This document shows positions 26,472-34,481 of a stretch of DNA of 64,000 bases, one piece after another. This DNA is from Catenuloplanes indicus. GTDB lineage: Bacteria; Actinomycetota; Actinomycetes; Mycobacteriales; Micromonosporaceae. The DNA is taken from the NCBI RefSeq assembly GCF_030813715.1, contig NZ_JAUSUZ010000001.1, positions 6,014,001 through 6,078,000 of the forward strand, written 5' to 3'. The translations under genes were made by a program, and so were the position numbers. The notes beneath the pieces are model-generated. The model saw nothing but the letters and a program-made list of their open reading frames with translations, did no database searches and was not told where the DNA came from. Position 1 is the stretch's first letter. Each line of letters opens with the position of its first letter.

Positions 26472-26714
26472 GCCGCCGAGCGTAGGTTCCGGCCGCCAGC
26501 GACGCGGAAGCCTGACGAGGCGGTTCTTCCGCTTCCGGCGGGGTGTTCCGGAGCCTGTTGCCCATGTCCCGGCTCACCCTCGCCGTCCCCTGATCCCGCT
26601 GCGGCGGTCCGGTCGTGCTGCGGCCACTCGGCGCTGACCGCGGCCAGGGCGCGAGATCTCGGTTCGGCGAGTCCCGCGCAGCGGCAGTTCATCGAGGGCC
26701 GGCGCAGGGCGGTA

Positions 26715-27344
26715 TCACGGGGTGAACAGCCGTACCGAGGTGTGCTCGTGCGCCAGGCGGCGCAGAGCGGCCTGCAACGCGTCCCCGACGATCGTGCCGA
26801 TCACCGCGCCGGTGACCACGTCGTCGGGTGCACGGTCGGTGGTGATGCCGCGCAGGTCGGACTCCGCGATGATCTCGGCGGCTTCGGCGTACCGGTCGAT
26901 CGCGTTCATCAGATGACCGACGCCCAGCTCGCGGAACGTCAGCATCACCTCGGCCAGCCGCCGCCGGCCCGGGCTGTGCGGCTCGACCTGCCAGCCCCAG
27001 CGCGCGATCAGCGCGTCCACCTCCGCCATCGCGGCGGCCAGCTCCGGTCCGGGCGGGTCGTCGGGCACCCCGGCCAGCGGGTAGAGCGTGCGGCCGAGGC
27101 GCTCGTGCATGCCCCAGTCGCTGTCGTCGTCGATGTCGCGGAGAACCTCGCGGATGGTGGCGATCGGCAACCGCCCGACCTCCAGCAGCGCCCGCACCAG
27201 CCGCAGCCGCCGTACGTGCCGCTCGTCGTAACTCGCCTGGTTCGGGCTGGTCAGCTCGCCGGCCGGCAGCAGCCCTTCGCGCAGGTAATACTTGATCGTC
27301 GGCACCGGCACCCCGGTGGTCCGGCTCAACTCCGCGACACGCAT
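26715..27344 (-). CDS. MerR-family transcriptional regulator
   Basis: This 209-residue regulator has an N-terminal MerR winged helix: MRVAELSRTTGVPVPTIKYYLREGLL then YDERHVRRLRLVRALLEVG. The C-terminal ligand domain (about residues 75-209) is all-helical and unlike metal sensors, with no conserved Cys, so an organic effector is more likely. It lies 114 nt after the glycosidase-like gene on the same strand. An inverted repeat CTACT-7-AGTAG at 27388-27404 is suitably placed for self-binding. Confidence 0.9.
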   Translation of the reverse strand: MRVAELSRTTGVPVPTIKYYLREGLLPAGELTSPNQASYDERHVRRLRLVRALLEVGRLPIATIREVLRDIDDDSDWGMHERLGRTLYPLAGVPDDPPGPELAAAMAEVDALIARWGWQVEPHSPGRRRLAEVMLTFRELGVGHLMNAIDRYAEAAEIIAESDLRGITTDRAPDDVVTGAVIGTIVGDALQAALRRLAHEHTSVRLFTP

Positions 27345-27387
27345 CCGCCCGTACCCCTTGCGATCTTCCCCGTTCCCGCGAGTCAGT

Positions 27388-27404
27388 CTACTTTTCGATA
27401 GTAG
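27388..27404 (-). promoter_or_regulatory. Putative MerR operator (inverted repeat)
   Basis: CTACT (27388-27392) and AGTAG (27400-27404) form a 5-bp inverted repeat with a 7-nt AT-rich spacer, 44 nt upstream of the MerR ATG, in an otherwise AT-enriched promoter stretch. The dyad is seen; binding is inferred. Confidence 0.35.
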
Positions 27405-27458
27405 GCAGCTCCGCTATCCATTAATAGTCGTCTCGTCATCTGCGCCCCACCTCTGGAT

Positions 27459-29114
27459 TCAGCCGGCGGTGATGGACGCGCTCGGGGTGCCCTCGTTCCA
27501 GGACCGGTCGAGGGCGGTGACGCAATAGGTGGTGGGGGCCGCGGGGGCGGCGGGATCGATCCACCGCTGGTCGGCGGCGTCGGTGGCGCGGTGGGTGGCG
27601 ACCAGGGTGGCCCTGTCGCCGTCGACGCGGTAGAGGGCGTAGGAGGCCGGTTTCGCGCCCTCGGCGGCGCGGCCGGTGACCGTGACGGCGCCGGTCTCCG
27701 GGTCGCGCACGGCGGAGGTGAGCGACGGCGCGGGCGGCGGGGCGGCCGGCAGCTGTGGCATCACGGCCGGGAGCGCGGGCGTGGTGTAGAAGTCCTTGGC
27801 GTACCGGGTGACAGACCCTAGTTTGTCGGCCTTGACCTGCTTGGCGCTGAAGTGGACGCTGCCGGTCACCTCGGGATGCGTGCGATTGAGCGCGAGCTGC
27901 TTGCTGAGCTGGTCCGGCTCCTTCCAGACGCCCGCCTCACCGGCCCGGTAGTCGGCCTGGCCGATCCACAGCTGCACGCCGGTCCCGGCCACGGTCTTCG
28001 TCCACCAGGGCAGCAGCCGCGCGTAGTCGGCGCGGTCGAAGCCGATGTTCCAGTAGAGCTGCGGGACGATGTAGTCCAGCCAGCCCTCCCGGACCCAGGT
28101 GCGGGTGTCCGCGTAGATCTCGTCGTACGCCTGCAGGCCGCGGCTGTCCGAGCCCTCCGGGTCGGTGCCCTGGTTGCGCCAGATGCCGAACGGGCTGATC
28201 CCGAACTTCACCCACGGCTTGATCTGCTTGATCTTCTCGGACATCTCCTTGACCAGCAGGTTCACGTTGTCGCGCCGCCAGTCGCCCTTGTCCTTGATGC
28301 CACGGTTGTGCGCGGCGAACGCGGCGTCGTCCGGGAAGTCCTCGCCGTCCTCCGGGTACGGGTAGAAGAAGTCGTCGAAGTGGACGCCGTCCACGTCGTA
28401 CTTCTCGACCGCCTCCAGCATCGAGTCCTCGACGAACGCCCGCGCCTCCGGAACGCCGGGATTGAAGTAGAACCGCCCGTTCTCGCTCGGGTAGACCACG
28501 CGCCACTCCGGGTGCGCGCGCAGCGGATGGTTCGGCGCGAGCTGGTTCAGGTCGTCACCGGCGCCCTTGGCCGCGGCCGGCTGACTGCCCCGGTACGGGT
28601 TGAACCACGCGTGGAACTCCAGATTGCGCGCGTGCGTCTCGGCGATCATCCACGCCATCGGGTCCCAGCCGGGGCTCTGCCCGTCGCGCTTGCCGGTCAG
28701 CCAGTCGGACCAGGGCGCGTATCGCGACGGCCAGAACGCGTCGCCGCTGGGCCGCACGTGTACGAAGACCGCGTTGTGGTTGAGCTTCTGCGCCAGGTCG
28801 AGCCAGCTCAGGTACTCCGCCTTCACCTGCGCCTCGGGCAGGCCCTTGCGGCTCGGCCAGTCGATGTTGTTGACGCTCGTGATCCACATGGCGCGCAGCT
28901 CGCGCGGCGCGGACGTGGCCACGCCGCCGCAGGCGCCGGCCGTGGACGCGTTGCTGGTGACCGCGCCGATCGGCTCCCGGGCCTCCGCGGCGCCGCCGGA
29001 ACGGTTGTCCGCCCAGCGGATCAGGCCCAGCGTGGCGACCACCACGATCACCGAGAGTCCGGCGGTCAGTCCGATGAGTAACTGGCGGCGGGTGGGCTTC
29101 GTCTGTGCGGGCAC
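27459..29114 (-). CDS. Membrane-anchored or secreted glycosidase-like protein (GHL10/DUF187 type)
   Basis: This is a roughly 551-residue protein. A GTG at 29114 gives VPAQTKPTRRQLLIG, followed by a single hydrophobic helix (LTAGLSVIVVVATLGLI), so it is exported and probably anchored or cleaved. Residues 75-450 match the DUF187/GHL10 TIM barrel: RELRAMWITSVNNIDWPS, LEFHAWFNPYR, GVHFDDFFYPYPE (candidate catalytic Asp pair), WLDYIVPQLYWN. The C-terminal 90 residues form a fibronectin III-like beta domain (PASYALYRVDGDRATLVATHR). Substrate is unknown; such proteins act on cell-surface or environmental glycans. The open frame runs on to 30458, but that part is antisense to tsaC and the phosphatase gene and is a shadow. 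Confidence 0.87.
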   Translation of the reverse strand: MPAQTKPTRRQLLIGLTAGLSVIVVVATLGLIRWADNRSGGAAEAREPIGAVTSNASTAGACGGVATSAPRELRAMWITSVNNIDWPSRKGLPEAQVKAEYLSWLDLAQKLNHNAVFVHVRPSGDAFWPSRYAPWSDWLTGKRDGQSPGWDPMAWMIAETHARNLEFHAWFNPYRGSQPAAAKGAGDDLNQLAPNHPLRAHPEWRVVYPSENGRFYFNPGVPEARAFVEDSMLEAVEKYDVDGVHFDDFFYPYPEDGEDFPDDAAFAAHNRGIKDKGDWRRDNVNLLVKEMSEKIKQIKPWVKFGISPFGIWRNQGTDPEGSDSRGLQAYDEIYADTRTWVREGWLDYIVPQLYWNIGFDRADYARLLPWWTKTVAGTGVQLWIGQADYRAGEAGVWKEPDQLSKQLALNRTHPEVTGSVHFSAKQVKADKLGSVTRYAKDFYTTPALPAVMPQLPAAPPPAPSLTSAVRDPETGAVTVTGRAAEGAKPASYALYRVDGDRATLVATHRATDAADQRWIDPAAPAAPTTYCVTALDRSWNEGTPSASITAG

Positions 29115-29201
29115 CCGACCCAGTCTGCCGATCGCGCGCCAAATCGCAAACGTTGCCACCGGTGCGGATGCGATCTCAGTCGACCATGGCAGACTCTCCC
29201 C

Positions 29202-29846
29202 GTGATGCTCTATGACTGCCGGTCCGCAGCCGATCGTGATCGAGGCATCGCCGCCGCGATCGAGGCAGCGAAGAACGGCGAGCTGGTGGTCATGCCCACC
29301 GACACGCTGTACGGCATCGGGTGTGACGCGTTCTCGTCGCACGCCGTGAACTCGCTCTTCAACGCGAAGGGCCGCGGGCGTACGCCGCCGCCGGTCCTGG
29401 TCGGCTCCCGGCACACGCTGAACGGGCTGGTGCTGATCCTGCCCCGGGCGGCCCGCGACCTGGCGGACGCGTTCTGGCCCGGCCCGCTGACCATCATCGT
29501 CGACCACGCGCCCAGCCTGCAGTGGGACCTCGGCGAGACGAACGGCCAGATCGCGGTACGGCAGCCGCTGCACCCGGTCGCGCTGGAGGTGCTGCGCGAG
29601 GTCGGCCCGATGGCGGTCTCCGCGGCCAACAAGCCCGGCCGTCCGGCACCGGTGACCGCGGCCGAGGCGCAGGACCAGATGGGCTACTCGGTCCGGACGT
29701 ACCTGGAGGCCGGCCCGGCGCTCGACCCGGTGCCGAGCACGATCGTGGACGTCACCGGCGACGTGCCCCGCATGCTGCGCGCGGGCGCGATCCCGCTGGA
29801 GAAGCTCCGCGACGTGGTGCCGGACATGCTCGGCCAGGAGGACTGA
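29202..29846 (+). CDS. tsaC: Sua5/YrdC-family threonylcarbamoyl-AMP synthase (locus-conserved copy)
   Basis: This enzyme makes L-threonylcarbamoyladenylate from threonine, bicarbonate and ATP for t6A at position 37 of ANN-decoding tRNAs. The 214-residue YrdC domain has VVMPTDTLYGIGCDAF, the FNAKGRGRTPPPVLVGS loop and MAVSAANKPGRPAP. The KGRGR form of the KxR motif is that of the Rv1301 type found between prmC and the downstream genes in actinobacteria. The start is GTG at 29202 (ATG at 29205 possible). It abuts the phosphatase gene with no gap. A second YrdC gene is present at 32626-33264. Confidence 0.93.
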   Translation: MMLYDCRSAADRDRGIAAAIEAAKNGELVVMPTDTLYGIGCDAFSSHAVNSLFNAKGRGRTPPPVLVGSRHTLNGLVLILPRAARDLADAFWPGPLTIIVDHAPSLQWDLGETNGQIAVRQPLHPVALEVLREVGPMAVSAANKPGRPAPVTAAEAQDQMGYSVRTYLEAGPALDPVPSTIVDVTGDVPRMLRAGAIPLEKLRDVVPDMLGQED

Positions 29847-30455
29847 ATGCCGCCGTTTTCCGTGCTGCACGTCTGCATGGGCAACATCTGCCGCAGCCCG
29901 ATGGCCGAGCACATGCTGAACATGGCGTTCACGCGCCGCCTGACCGGCGCCGCCGCGGTCGCCGAGGAGCTGATCTACTCGCACAGCGCCGGGACCGGTG
30001 GCTGGCACGCGGGGGAGAAGATGAACCCGCCGGCCGCCCGGGAGATCAAGCGCCGGGGCGGGGACGCGTCCTCGTTCGAGGCACGCAAGCTGCGGTCGGA
30101 TCACATCGACGCGGCGGACCTGATCCTGACGGCGACGGCGGACCAGCACGAGTACGTGCTGGCGCTGCGGCCGGACGCGGCGGCACGGTCGTTCGTGCTG
30201 GCCGAGTTCGGCCGGCTGCTGGCCACGGTCTCCGACGACGACCTGCCACCGGCCGGCACCACGCCCGAAGAGGTCTACGCCCGGGGCATCGCGATCGTCG
30301 CCGCGGTCGACGCCGCCCGCGCCGGCGCCGAACCGCTCCCCACCGATGACCTCGACGACCCCTGGGGCCGCGGCGACGCCGCCTTCGTCCGGATCGCCGA
30401 CGAGATCGAGGCCACCGTCGACCCCCTCGCCGCCCGCCTGCTCCCGAGACCCTGA
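29847..30455 (+). CDS. Low-molecular-weight protein tyrosine phosphatase
   Basis: This 202-residue enzyme removes phosphate from tyrosine (or arginine) residues. The P-loop CMGNICRSP gives the catalytic Cys10 and Arg16, and the acid loop is DDPWGRGD. It is longer than the usual 150-160 residues, with an extra segment near residues 125-150. The ATG follows the tsaC TGA without gap, so the two are cotranscribed. The same pairing occurs in other actinobacteria. Substrates are unknown. Confidence 0.93.
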   Translation: MPPFSVLHVCMGNICRSPMAEHMLNMAFTRRLTGAAAVAEELIYSHSAGTGGWHAGEKMNPPAAREIKRRGGDASSFEARKLRSDHIDAADLILTATADQHEYVLALRPDAAARSFVLAEFGRLLATVSDDDLPPAGTTPEEVYARGIAIVAAVDAARAGAEPLPTDDLDDPWGRGDAAFVRIADEIEATVDPLAARLLPRP

Positions 30456-30784
30456 CACACCGGGCGTCTTAGGCCGGCGTTTCGCGGTTCATGGTTCGGC
30501 GGGCGGGTGGCCGTGGTGTTCGCCGCGATGCGCGGCTTGCTCGCGGCAGCACCGGGTCGGATCAGCCGCTCCGGCGGGCGCGGCCCTCGGTGGGCTGGGT
30601 CAGCCGCGCCTTCAGCATGTTTCCGGGGCCCGAGCATCCGGTACGCGAGTATCCGCTGGTCAGTAGACCGAGATCGAACCGCCTCGCCGGGCGTGGTGTG
30701 GAGGTTCGATGCCCGGACCCGACATTTCACGATATGAGTGGCCGGCAGCGATCTTCCCGGACGTCGGATGTCCCAGCGTAAGAA

Positions 30785-30865
30785 CTAAGTGATCAATCAG
30801 TGGAGCAAAAAGGCGATCAACTTCGATTTTTGATCTACCTTTTGCTCCACTGATTGATCACTTAG
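30785..30865. repeat. 26-bp perfect inverted repeat, AT-rich, with 29-bp spacer
   Basis: Left arm 30785-30810 and right arm 30840-30865 are exact reverse complements (each ends in AAAA/TTTT toward the centre and CTAAGT/ACTTAG outside). The 29-nt spacer also has a partial dyad (GATCAA...TTGATC). AT content far exceeds the surroundings. It may be a miniature element, a bidirectional terminator or a protein-binding cruciform. Confidence 0.85.
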
Positions 30866-31173
30866 TCTCCGCGGCGCGTCTCGGCTCCTGGCCGGGCTGA
30901 AACGGGCCTGTCGTGTGGGCGTGATATGCCGATATTTCGGACAGCCCAAGCTGTTGGCCGTTCTGGCTTCCGCATGGTGGAAGATCGCGTCCGGATAGCG
31001 ATACGGCCGCTCTGCTCTTCGTGGCATTGCCCGTGCAGATCGCGGCCAGGTATATGAGACGAAGCCCATGCCCACCGCGCGACGGCGACAGACCGACGTT
31101 TCGCCGCGCACTGCGAAAGCGCCGCCCCGGTCACCGAGACTTGCCGGATGCTGCCGTGGCCCGCGCTCATCGG

Positions 31174-31310
31174 TGCTGCCCTTGGCGCGGTGGACCGGCT
31201 GGGTAATGCCCCTTGCGCGGTGGACCGGCTCAGTATTGCCCCTTGCGCGGCGGGCGGCGGGGTATTGCCGTTGGCGCGGTGAACAGCCGGATGCTGCTTG
31301 GTGCGGGCGG
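31174..31310. repeat. Degenerate tandem repeat, about 30 bp per unit
   Basis: Units start at about 31174, 31207, 31237, 31266 and 31295, with lengths of 33, 30, 29, 29 and a partial 16 nt. The shared core is TGCC-CTTG-CGCGG-TGGACCGGCT with AGTAT or similar at the junctions. The first three agree best; later copies drift. No coding sense is apparent. Confidence 0.7.
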
Positions 31311-31630
31311 CAGGCCCGAGGGCTGCCCTCGCCGCATTCTGGTTCGCCCGGAGGTGGCCTTTGCTGGCTTTCGCGGTCGAGGTGGGCGTCGTCGCGGGGG
31401 CTGAAGCATTAAATGCCGAAATATCGGGCGCGGAGCGCCCGATGGCTACCGCCGCCGGCGAGGCCCTGACACGAGAACGGCGCACCCGGCCCCGGGCGCC
31501 GTGATGTCGCCTGTCCAGGCCACATCACGGGCGTCCGGGTTTCGGCTGACCGGACCACCCGTGAAGGGTGAGCCCGCGGGAGCATGCGGAACGTGGGCAC
31601 GCCGGGAGCGGGTATGTCCGGTTCTGGAGG

Positions 31631-32629
31631 TCAGAAGCTCTCGATCGTGAGGGACGTCTGTGGCTGGACCGGGGTGTGGTTGTCGCTGGCCAGGTAGTCC
31701 CAGGCGGCCATGGCGATCATGGCGCCGTTGTCGGTGGACCACTTCAGCGGCGGGAGACAGAGGCGGACGCCGGCCTCGTCGCAGAGCTGGGCGGCGGCGG
31801 CGCGCAGCGGCGGGGAGGCGGCCACGCCACCCACGATGACCAGCGAGGACGACGGGTACGTGGCCAGCGCGCGGCGGCACTTGGCGATCAGCACGTCCAT
31901 GCAGGCGGCGACGAAGGACGCGGCGACGTCCTCGACCTTCCAGCCCTTCTCGGCCTCCAGGTAGCGCATCACGGCGCTCTTCAGGCCGGAGAAGGAGAAG
32001 TCCAGGCCGTGGTTGATGACCGGGCGCGGGAACGGGATGTTGGGGATGCCGGCACCGGCCATCCGGTCGACGACCGGGCCGCCGGGGTAGCCGAGACCCA
32101 GCATGCGGGAGACCTTGTCGTAGGCCTCGCCGACCGAGTCGTCCAGCGTGTTGCCGATCAGCTTGATGTCGGACGGGCCGTTCATCCGGGCGAGCAGCGT
32201 GTGGCCGCCGGAGACCAGCAGGATCATCGCGGGGAACTCGACGCGCTGCTCCTCCAGATCGGCGCTGCGCAGGTGGCCGCGGAGGTGGTTGACGCCGACG
32301 ATCGGGACGCCCCAGCCGGCGGCCAGGCCGGACGCGGTGTCCAGGCCGACCATCAGCGAGCCGATCAGGCCGGGGCCGCGGGTGACGCCGATCGCCTCCA
32401 GCTCGCGCGGGTTGACGCCGGAGTCCTCCAGCACCATCCGTACCGTTGGGATGATCTTGTCGATGTGGGCGCGGCTGGCGACCTCGGGGTAGACGCCGCC
32501 GTAGCGGTTGTGGATGAGCACCTGGGACGCGACCGCGGACGCGACGACCTGACCGCGCTCGTCGACGAGGCCGACGGCCGTGTCGTCGCAGGACGTCTCG
32601 ATGCCGAGGATGAGGCCGTTCGACGTCAT
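31631..32629 (-). CDS. tsaD: tRNA threonylcarbamoyladenosine synthase catalytic subunit TsaD
   Basis: TsaD transfers threonylcarbamoyl to A37 of tRNA. The 332-residue ASKHA-fold protein starts LILGIETSCDDTAVGLVD and has the metal-binding His pair in NHLRGHL. It also has LVSGGHT, FSFSGLKSAV and the STDNGAMIA adenylate-binding segment. It is slightly short for the family but complete. It is last in the tsaE-tsaB-tsaC2-tsaD operon, overlapping the preceding gene by 4 nt, and would act in complex with TsaB and TsaE. Confidence 0.96.
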   Translation of the reverse strand: MTSNGLILGIETSCDDTAVGLVDERGQVVASAVASQVLIHNRYGGVYPEVASRAHIDKIIPTVRMVLEDSGVNPRELEAIGVTRGPGLIGSLMVGLDTASGLAAGWGVPIVGVNHLRGHLRSADLEEQRVEFPAMILLVSGGHTLLARMNGPSDIKLIGNTLDDSVGEAYDKVSRMLGLGYPGGPVVDRMAGAGIPNIPFPRPVINHGLDFSFSGLKSAVMRYLEAEKGWKVEDVAASFVAACMDVLIAKCRRALATYPSSSLVIVGGVAASPPLRAAAAQLCDEAGVRLCLPPLKWSTDNGAMIAMAAWDYLASDNHTPVQPQTSLTIESF

Positions 32630-33264
32630 GACAGCACCTTCTCAGCGGAGTGCAGGACCTTCTCGATCCGGTCAGCGGGGATCTGGCCGACCCGCTCGAT
32701 GCGGGGCACCGGCAGGTTGCAGTTCACCAGCGTCGACGGTACGGACTGGCGCGGGCCGCCGTCGAGCACGACGTCGGGCTCGCCGTCCAGCATCGCGAGG
32801 ATGTCCGGCACGGTCTCCGGCGTCTCCTGGGCGTGCGCGTTCGCGCTGGTGACCAGCAGCGGGCCGGTCTCGCGGAGGATGGCCAGCAGCGCCTCCTCCT
32901 TCGGGACGCGCACCGCGATCTCGTCCCGCCCGGCCAGCCACTCCGGCGCGGCGGCCGGGTCGACGCCGAACGCGATCGTGATCGGGCCGGGGGCGAACGC
33001 GTCCAGCAGCTTGCGGGCGTCCGGCGTGACGACCACGCCGAGCGACGGCAGCTGGTCCACGCCGGCCACCATGATCGGCAGGTTCTTCGCGGCGGGCCGG
33101 TTCTTCAGGGCGAAGATGCGAGCGGCCGCCGAGGGGCGGCCGGCCGCGACCGCGAGGCCGTAGACGGTGTCGGTCGGTACCAGCGCCACGCCGCCGGCCA
33201 GCAGGCTGTCCCGCGCGGCGGCGACGATCTCGGGCGTCACGTCGGTGACGTTCTGCAGGATCAC
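32626..33264 (-). CDS. Second YrdC/TsaC-type threonylcarbamoyl-AMP synthase, inside the tsa operon
   Basis: This 212-residue YrdC-fold protein opens VALVPTDTVYGLAVAAG and has the canonical FALKNRPAAKNLPIMV loop (Lys, Arg, Lys for adenylate) and LLVTSANAHA. It lies between tsaB and tsaD with 4-nt overlaps on both sides, the position where many actinobacteria carry rimI. The other copy at 29202 has a KGRGR variant of the loop. Both could make threonylcarbamoyl-AMP, or one may have diverged. The tight operon argues for a role in t6A. Confidence 0.92.
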   Translation of the reverse strand: MILQNVTDVTPEIVAAARDSLLAGGVALVPTDTVYGLAVAAGRPSAAARIFALKNRPAAKNLPIMVAGVDQLPSLGVVVTPDARKLLDAFAPGPITIAFGVDPAAAPEWLAGRDEIAVRVPKEEALLAILRETGPLLVTSANAHAQETPETVPDILAMLDGEPDVVLDGGPRQSVPSTLVNCNLPVPRIERVGQIPADRIEKVLHSAEKVLS

Positions 33265-33911
33265 GGAATCTCCCCGGTGAACGGTGGCGTCTGCTCGTTG
33301 ATCGGGCTCACGAAGTCGGCCGGCGCCCAGTCCGCGTCGGCCGGCGGGGACACGGTGAGCGTCCAGGTGGCCAGTGAGGTCGGCGCCTCGACGCCGCTGT
33401 CGGTCACGTCGACGCCGGTCAGCTGCGCGCGGGCCTGGTCGCGGAACGCACCGGCCAGGATCACCGCGGAGTGCGACGCGCGCACCGACTCGCAGATCGC
33501 GGTGAGCGTGTCGTGCCGCATCAGCGTGGCCTTGCCGTGCTCGTAGACGGCCGCGTAGACGTTGCCGGCACCCGCGTTGCGCAGGCAGAGCACGGGCAGT
33601 TCCGGCGCCGGCGCGGCGGTGAACGCCAGCACGCGCAGCCCGTGGATGCCCACCACCTGGCGGCCGAGGCTGAAACCAAGCCCGTTCGCGTACGCCACAC
33701 CGGCGCGCACCGAGCTCAGATTGCCCGGGCCGAGGTCGACCGCGATCAGCTCGATGTCCGCCGGTGTCCGGCCGGCCGCAACGAGCGCGGTGTCGACCAG
33801 GCCGCCGATGCTGGTGAAAGACGGGTCGTCACGCCTCAGGACGGTCTCGGCACCGTCCAGCGTGACGCCGTAGTTAATCGACGATGTTTCGATCGCCAGC
33901 GTGAGACCCAT
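33261..33911 (-). CDS. tsaB: t6A synthase subunit TsaB
   Basis: TsaB is the non-catalytic partner of TsaD. The 216-residue protein starts LTLAIETSSINYGVTL and has the family segments LIAVDLGPGNLSSVRAGVAYA and VVGIHGLRVLA. The ASKHA-like fold lacks TsaD's metal His pair, as expected. It overlaps tsaE by 38 nt and the downstream YrdC gene by 4 nt, so coupled translation is likely. Confidence 0.93.
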   Translation of the reverse strand: MGLTLAIETSSINYGVTLDGAETVLRRDDPSFTSIGGLVDTALVAAGRTPADIELIAVDLGPGNLSSVRAGVAYANGLGFSLGRQVVGIHGLRVLAFTAAPAPELPVLCLRNAGAGNVYAAVYEHGKATLMRHDTLTAICESVRASHSAVILAGAFRDQARAQLTGVDVTDSGVEAPTSLATWTLTVSPPADADWAPADFVSPINEQTPPFTGEIP

Positions 33912-34389
33912 GGGTGTCCTTCGAGATAGCGGCGTGCAGGTCGCCGAGCGCGGCGGTCCACCGGTCGCAGGTGGCGGAGAACGTCAGGGAGCGGCCGTCG
34001 GCCTCGTCGGTGGCGACGAACGAGATCGCGAGGTGGCAGGGGAACTCGCCGGCGATCTTCTCGCCCCACTCGATCAGGCTGATCGCGTCGTCCTGGTACT
34101 CCGCGAGGCCGAGGTCGCGGTACTCCTCCACGTCCGCCAGCCGGTAGCTGTCCACGTGCAGGATCCGCGACTCCTTGGTCGCGTAGAACTGCGCGAGCGC
34201 GAACGTCGGGCTGGTGACCGGGTCGGTGGAGCCCAGCGCCTCGGCGACCGCCTTGACGAACGTGGTCTTGCCCGCGGCCAGGTTGCCGCTCAGCAGCACG
34301 ATGTCGCCGGGCCTCAGCCGGTCGGCGAGCGCGGCGGCGATCAGCGCTGTCCGAGCCGGCGAGCCGGAGACGACACTGAATGACTCCAT
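33874..34389 (-). CDS. tsaE: t6A biosynthesis ATPase TsaE
   Basis: TsaE is the ATPase needed for turnover of TsaBD. The 171-residue protein has the Walker A loop LSGNLAAGKTTFVKAVAEALG near residue 40, the switch-like TSPTFALAQFY, and LIEWGEKIAGEFP. It is first in the operon; the ATG at 34389 has no obvious strong ribosome-binding site in the short upstream region. The 3' end overlaps tsaB by 38 nt, longer than usual. Confidence 0.93.
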   Translation of the reverse strand: MESFSVVSGSPARTALIAAALADRLRPGDIVLLSGNLAAGKTTFVKAVAEALGSTDPVTSPTFALAQFYATKESRILHVDSYRLADVEEYRDLGLAEYQDDAISLIEWGEKIAGEFPCHLAISFVATDEADGRSLTFSATCDRWTAALGDLHAAISKDTHGSHAGDRNIVD

Positions 34390-34481
34390 AAACGGATCCC
34401 CTCAACTGCGAGATAGGCGGACAAGCCTAGTCCGGCCGAAGAGGATCTTCACACCCGCCATACCGGGGTCCACCTGGTGAG

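Larger units (their letters stand above)
30456..31630. other. 1.2-kb gene desert with repeats
   Basis: No convincing coding gene lies between the phosphatase and tsaD. Open frames here are Arg/Pro/Ala-rich shadows without motifs. The stretch contains a 26-bp AT-rich perfect inverted repeat, a tandem repeat of about 30 bp, two inverted copies of CCGATATTTCGG (30929-30940 and, reversed, 31416-31427), and a dyad CGTGATGT/ACATCACG at 31500-31529 that could end tsaD transcription. It may be a remnant mobile region. Confidence 0.6.

Noticed and set aside
29115-30458. In-frame extension of the glycosidase-like gene upstream of its GTG
   Set aside because: It runs antisense across tsaC and the phosphatase gene and has no homologous sequence; the GTG at 29114 fits the signal-anchor start.
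30862-31485. 207-codon frame across the tandem repeats
   Set aside because: No ribosome-binding site or family motif; the sequence repeat drifts in length out of frame.
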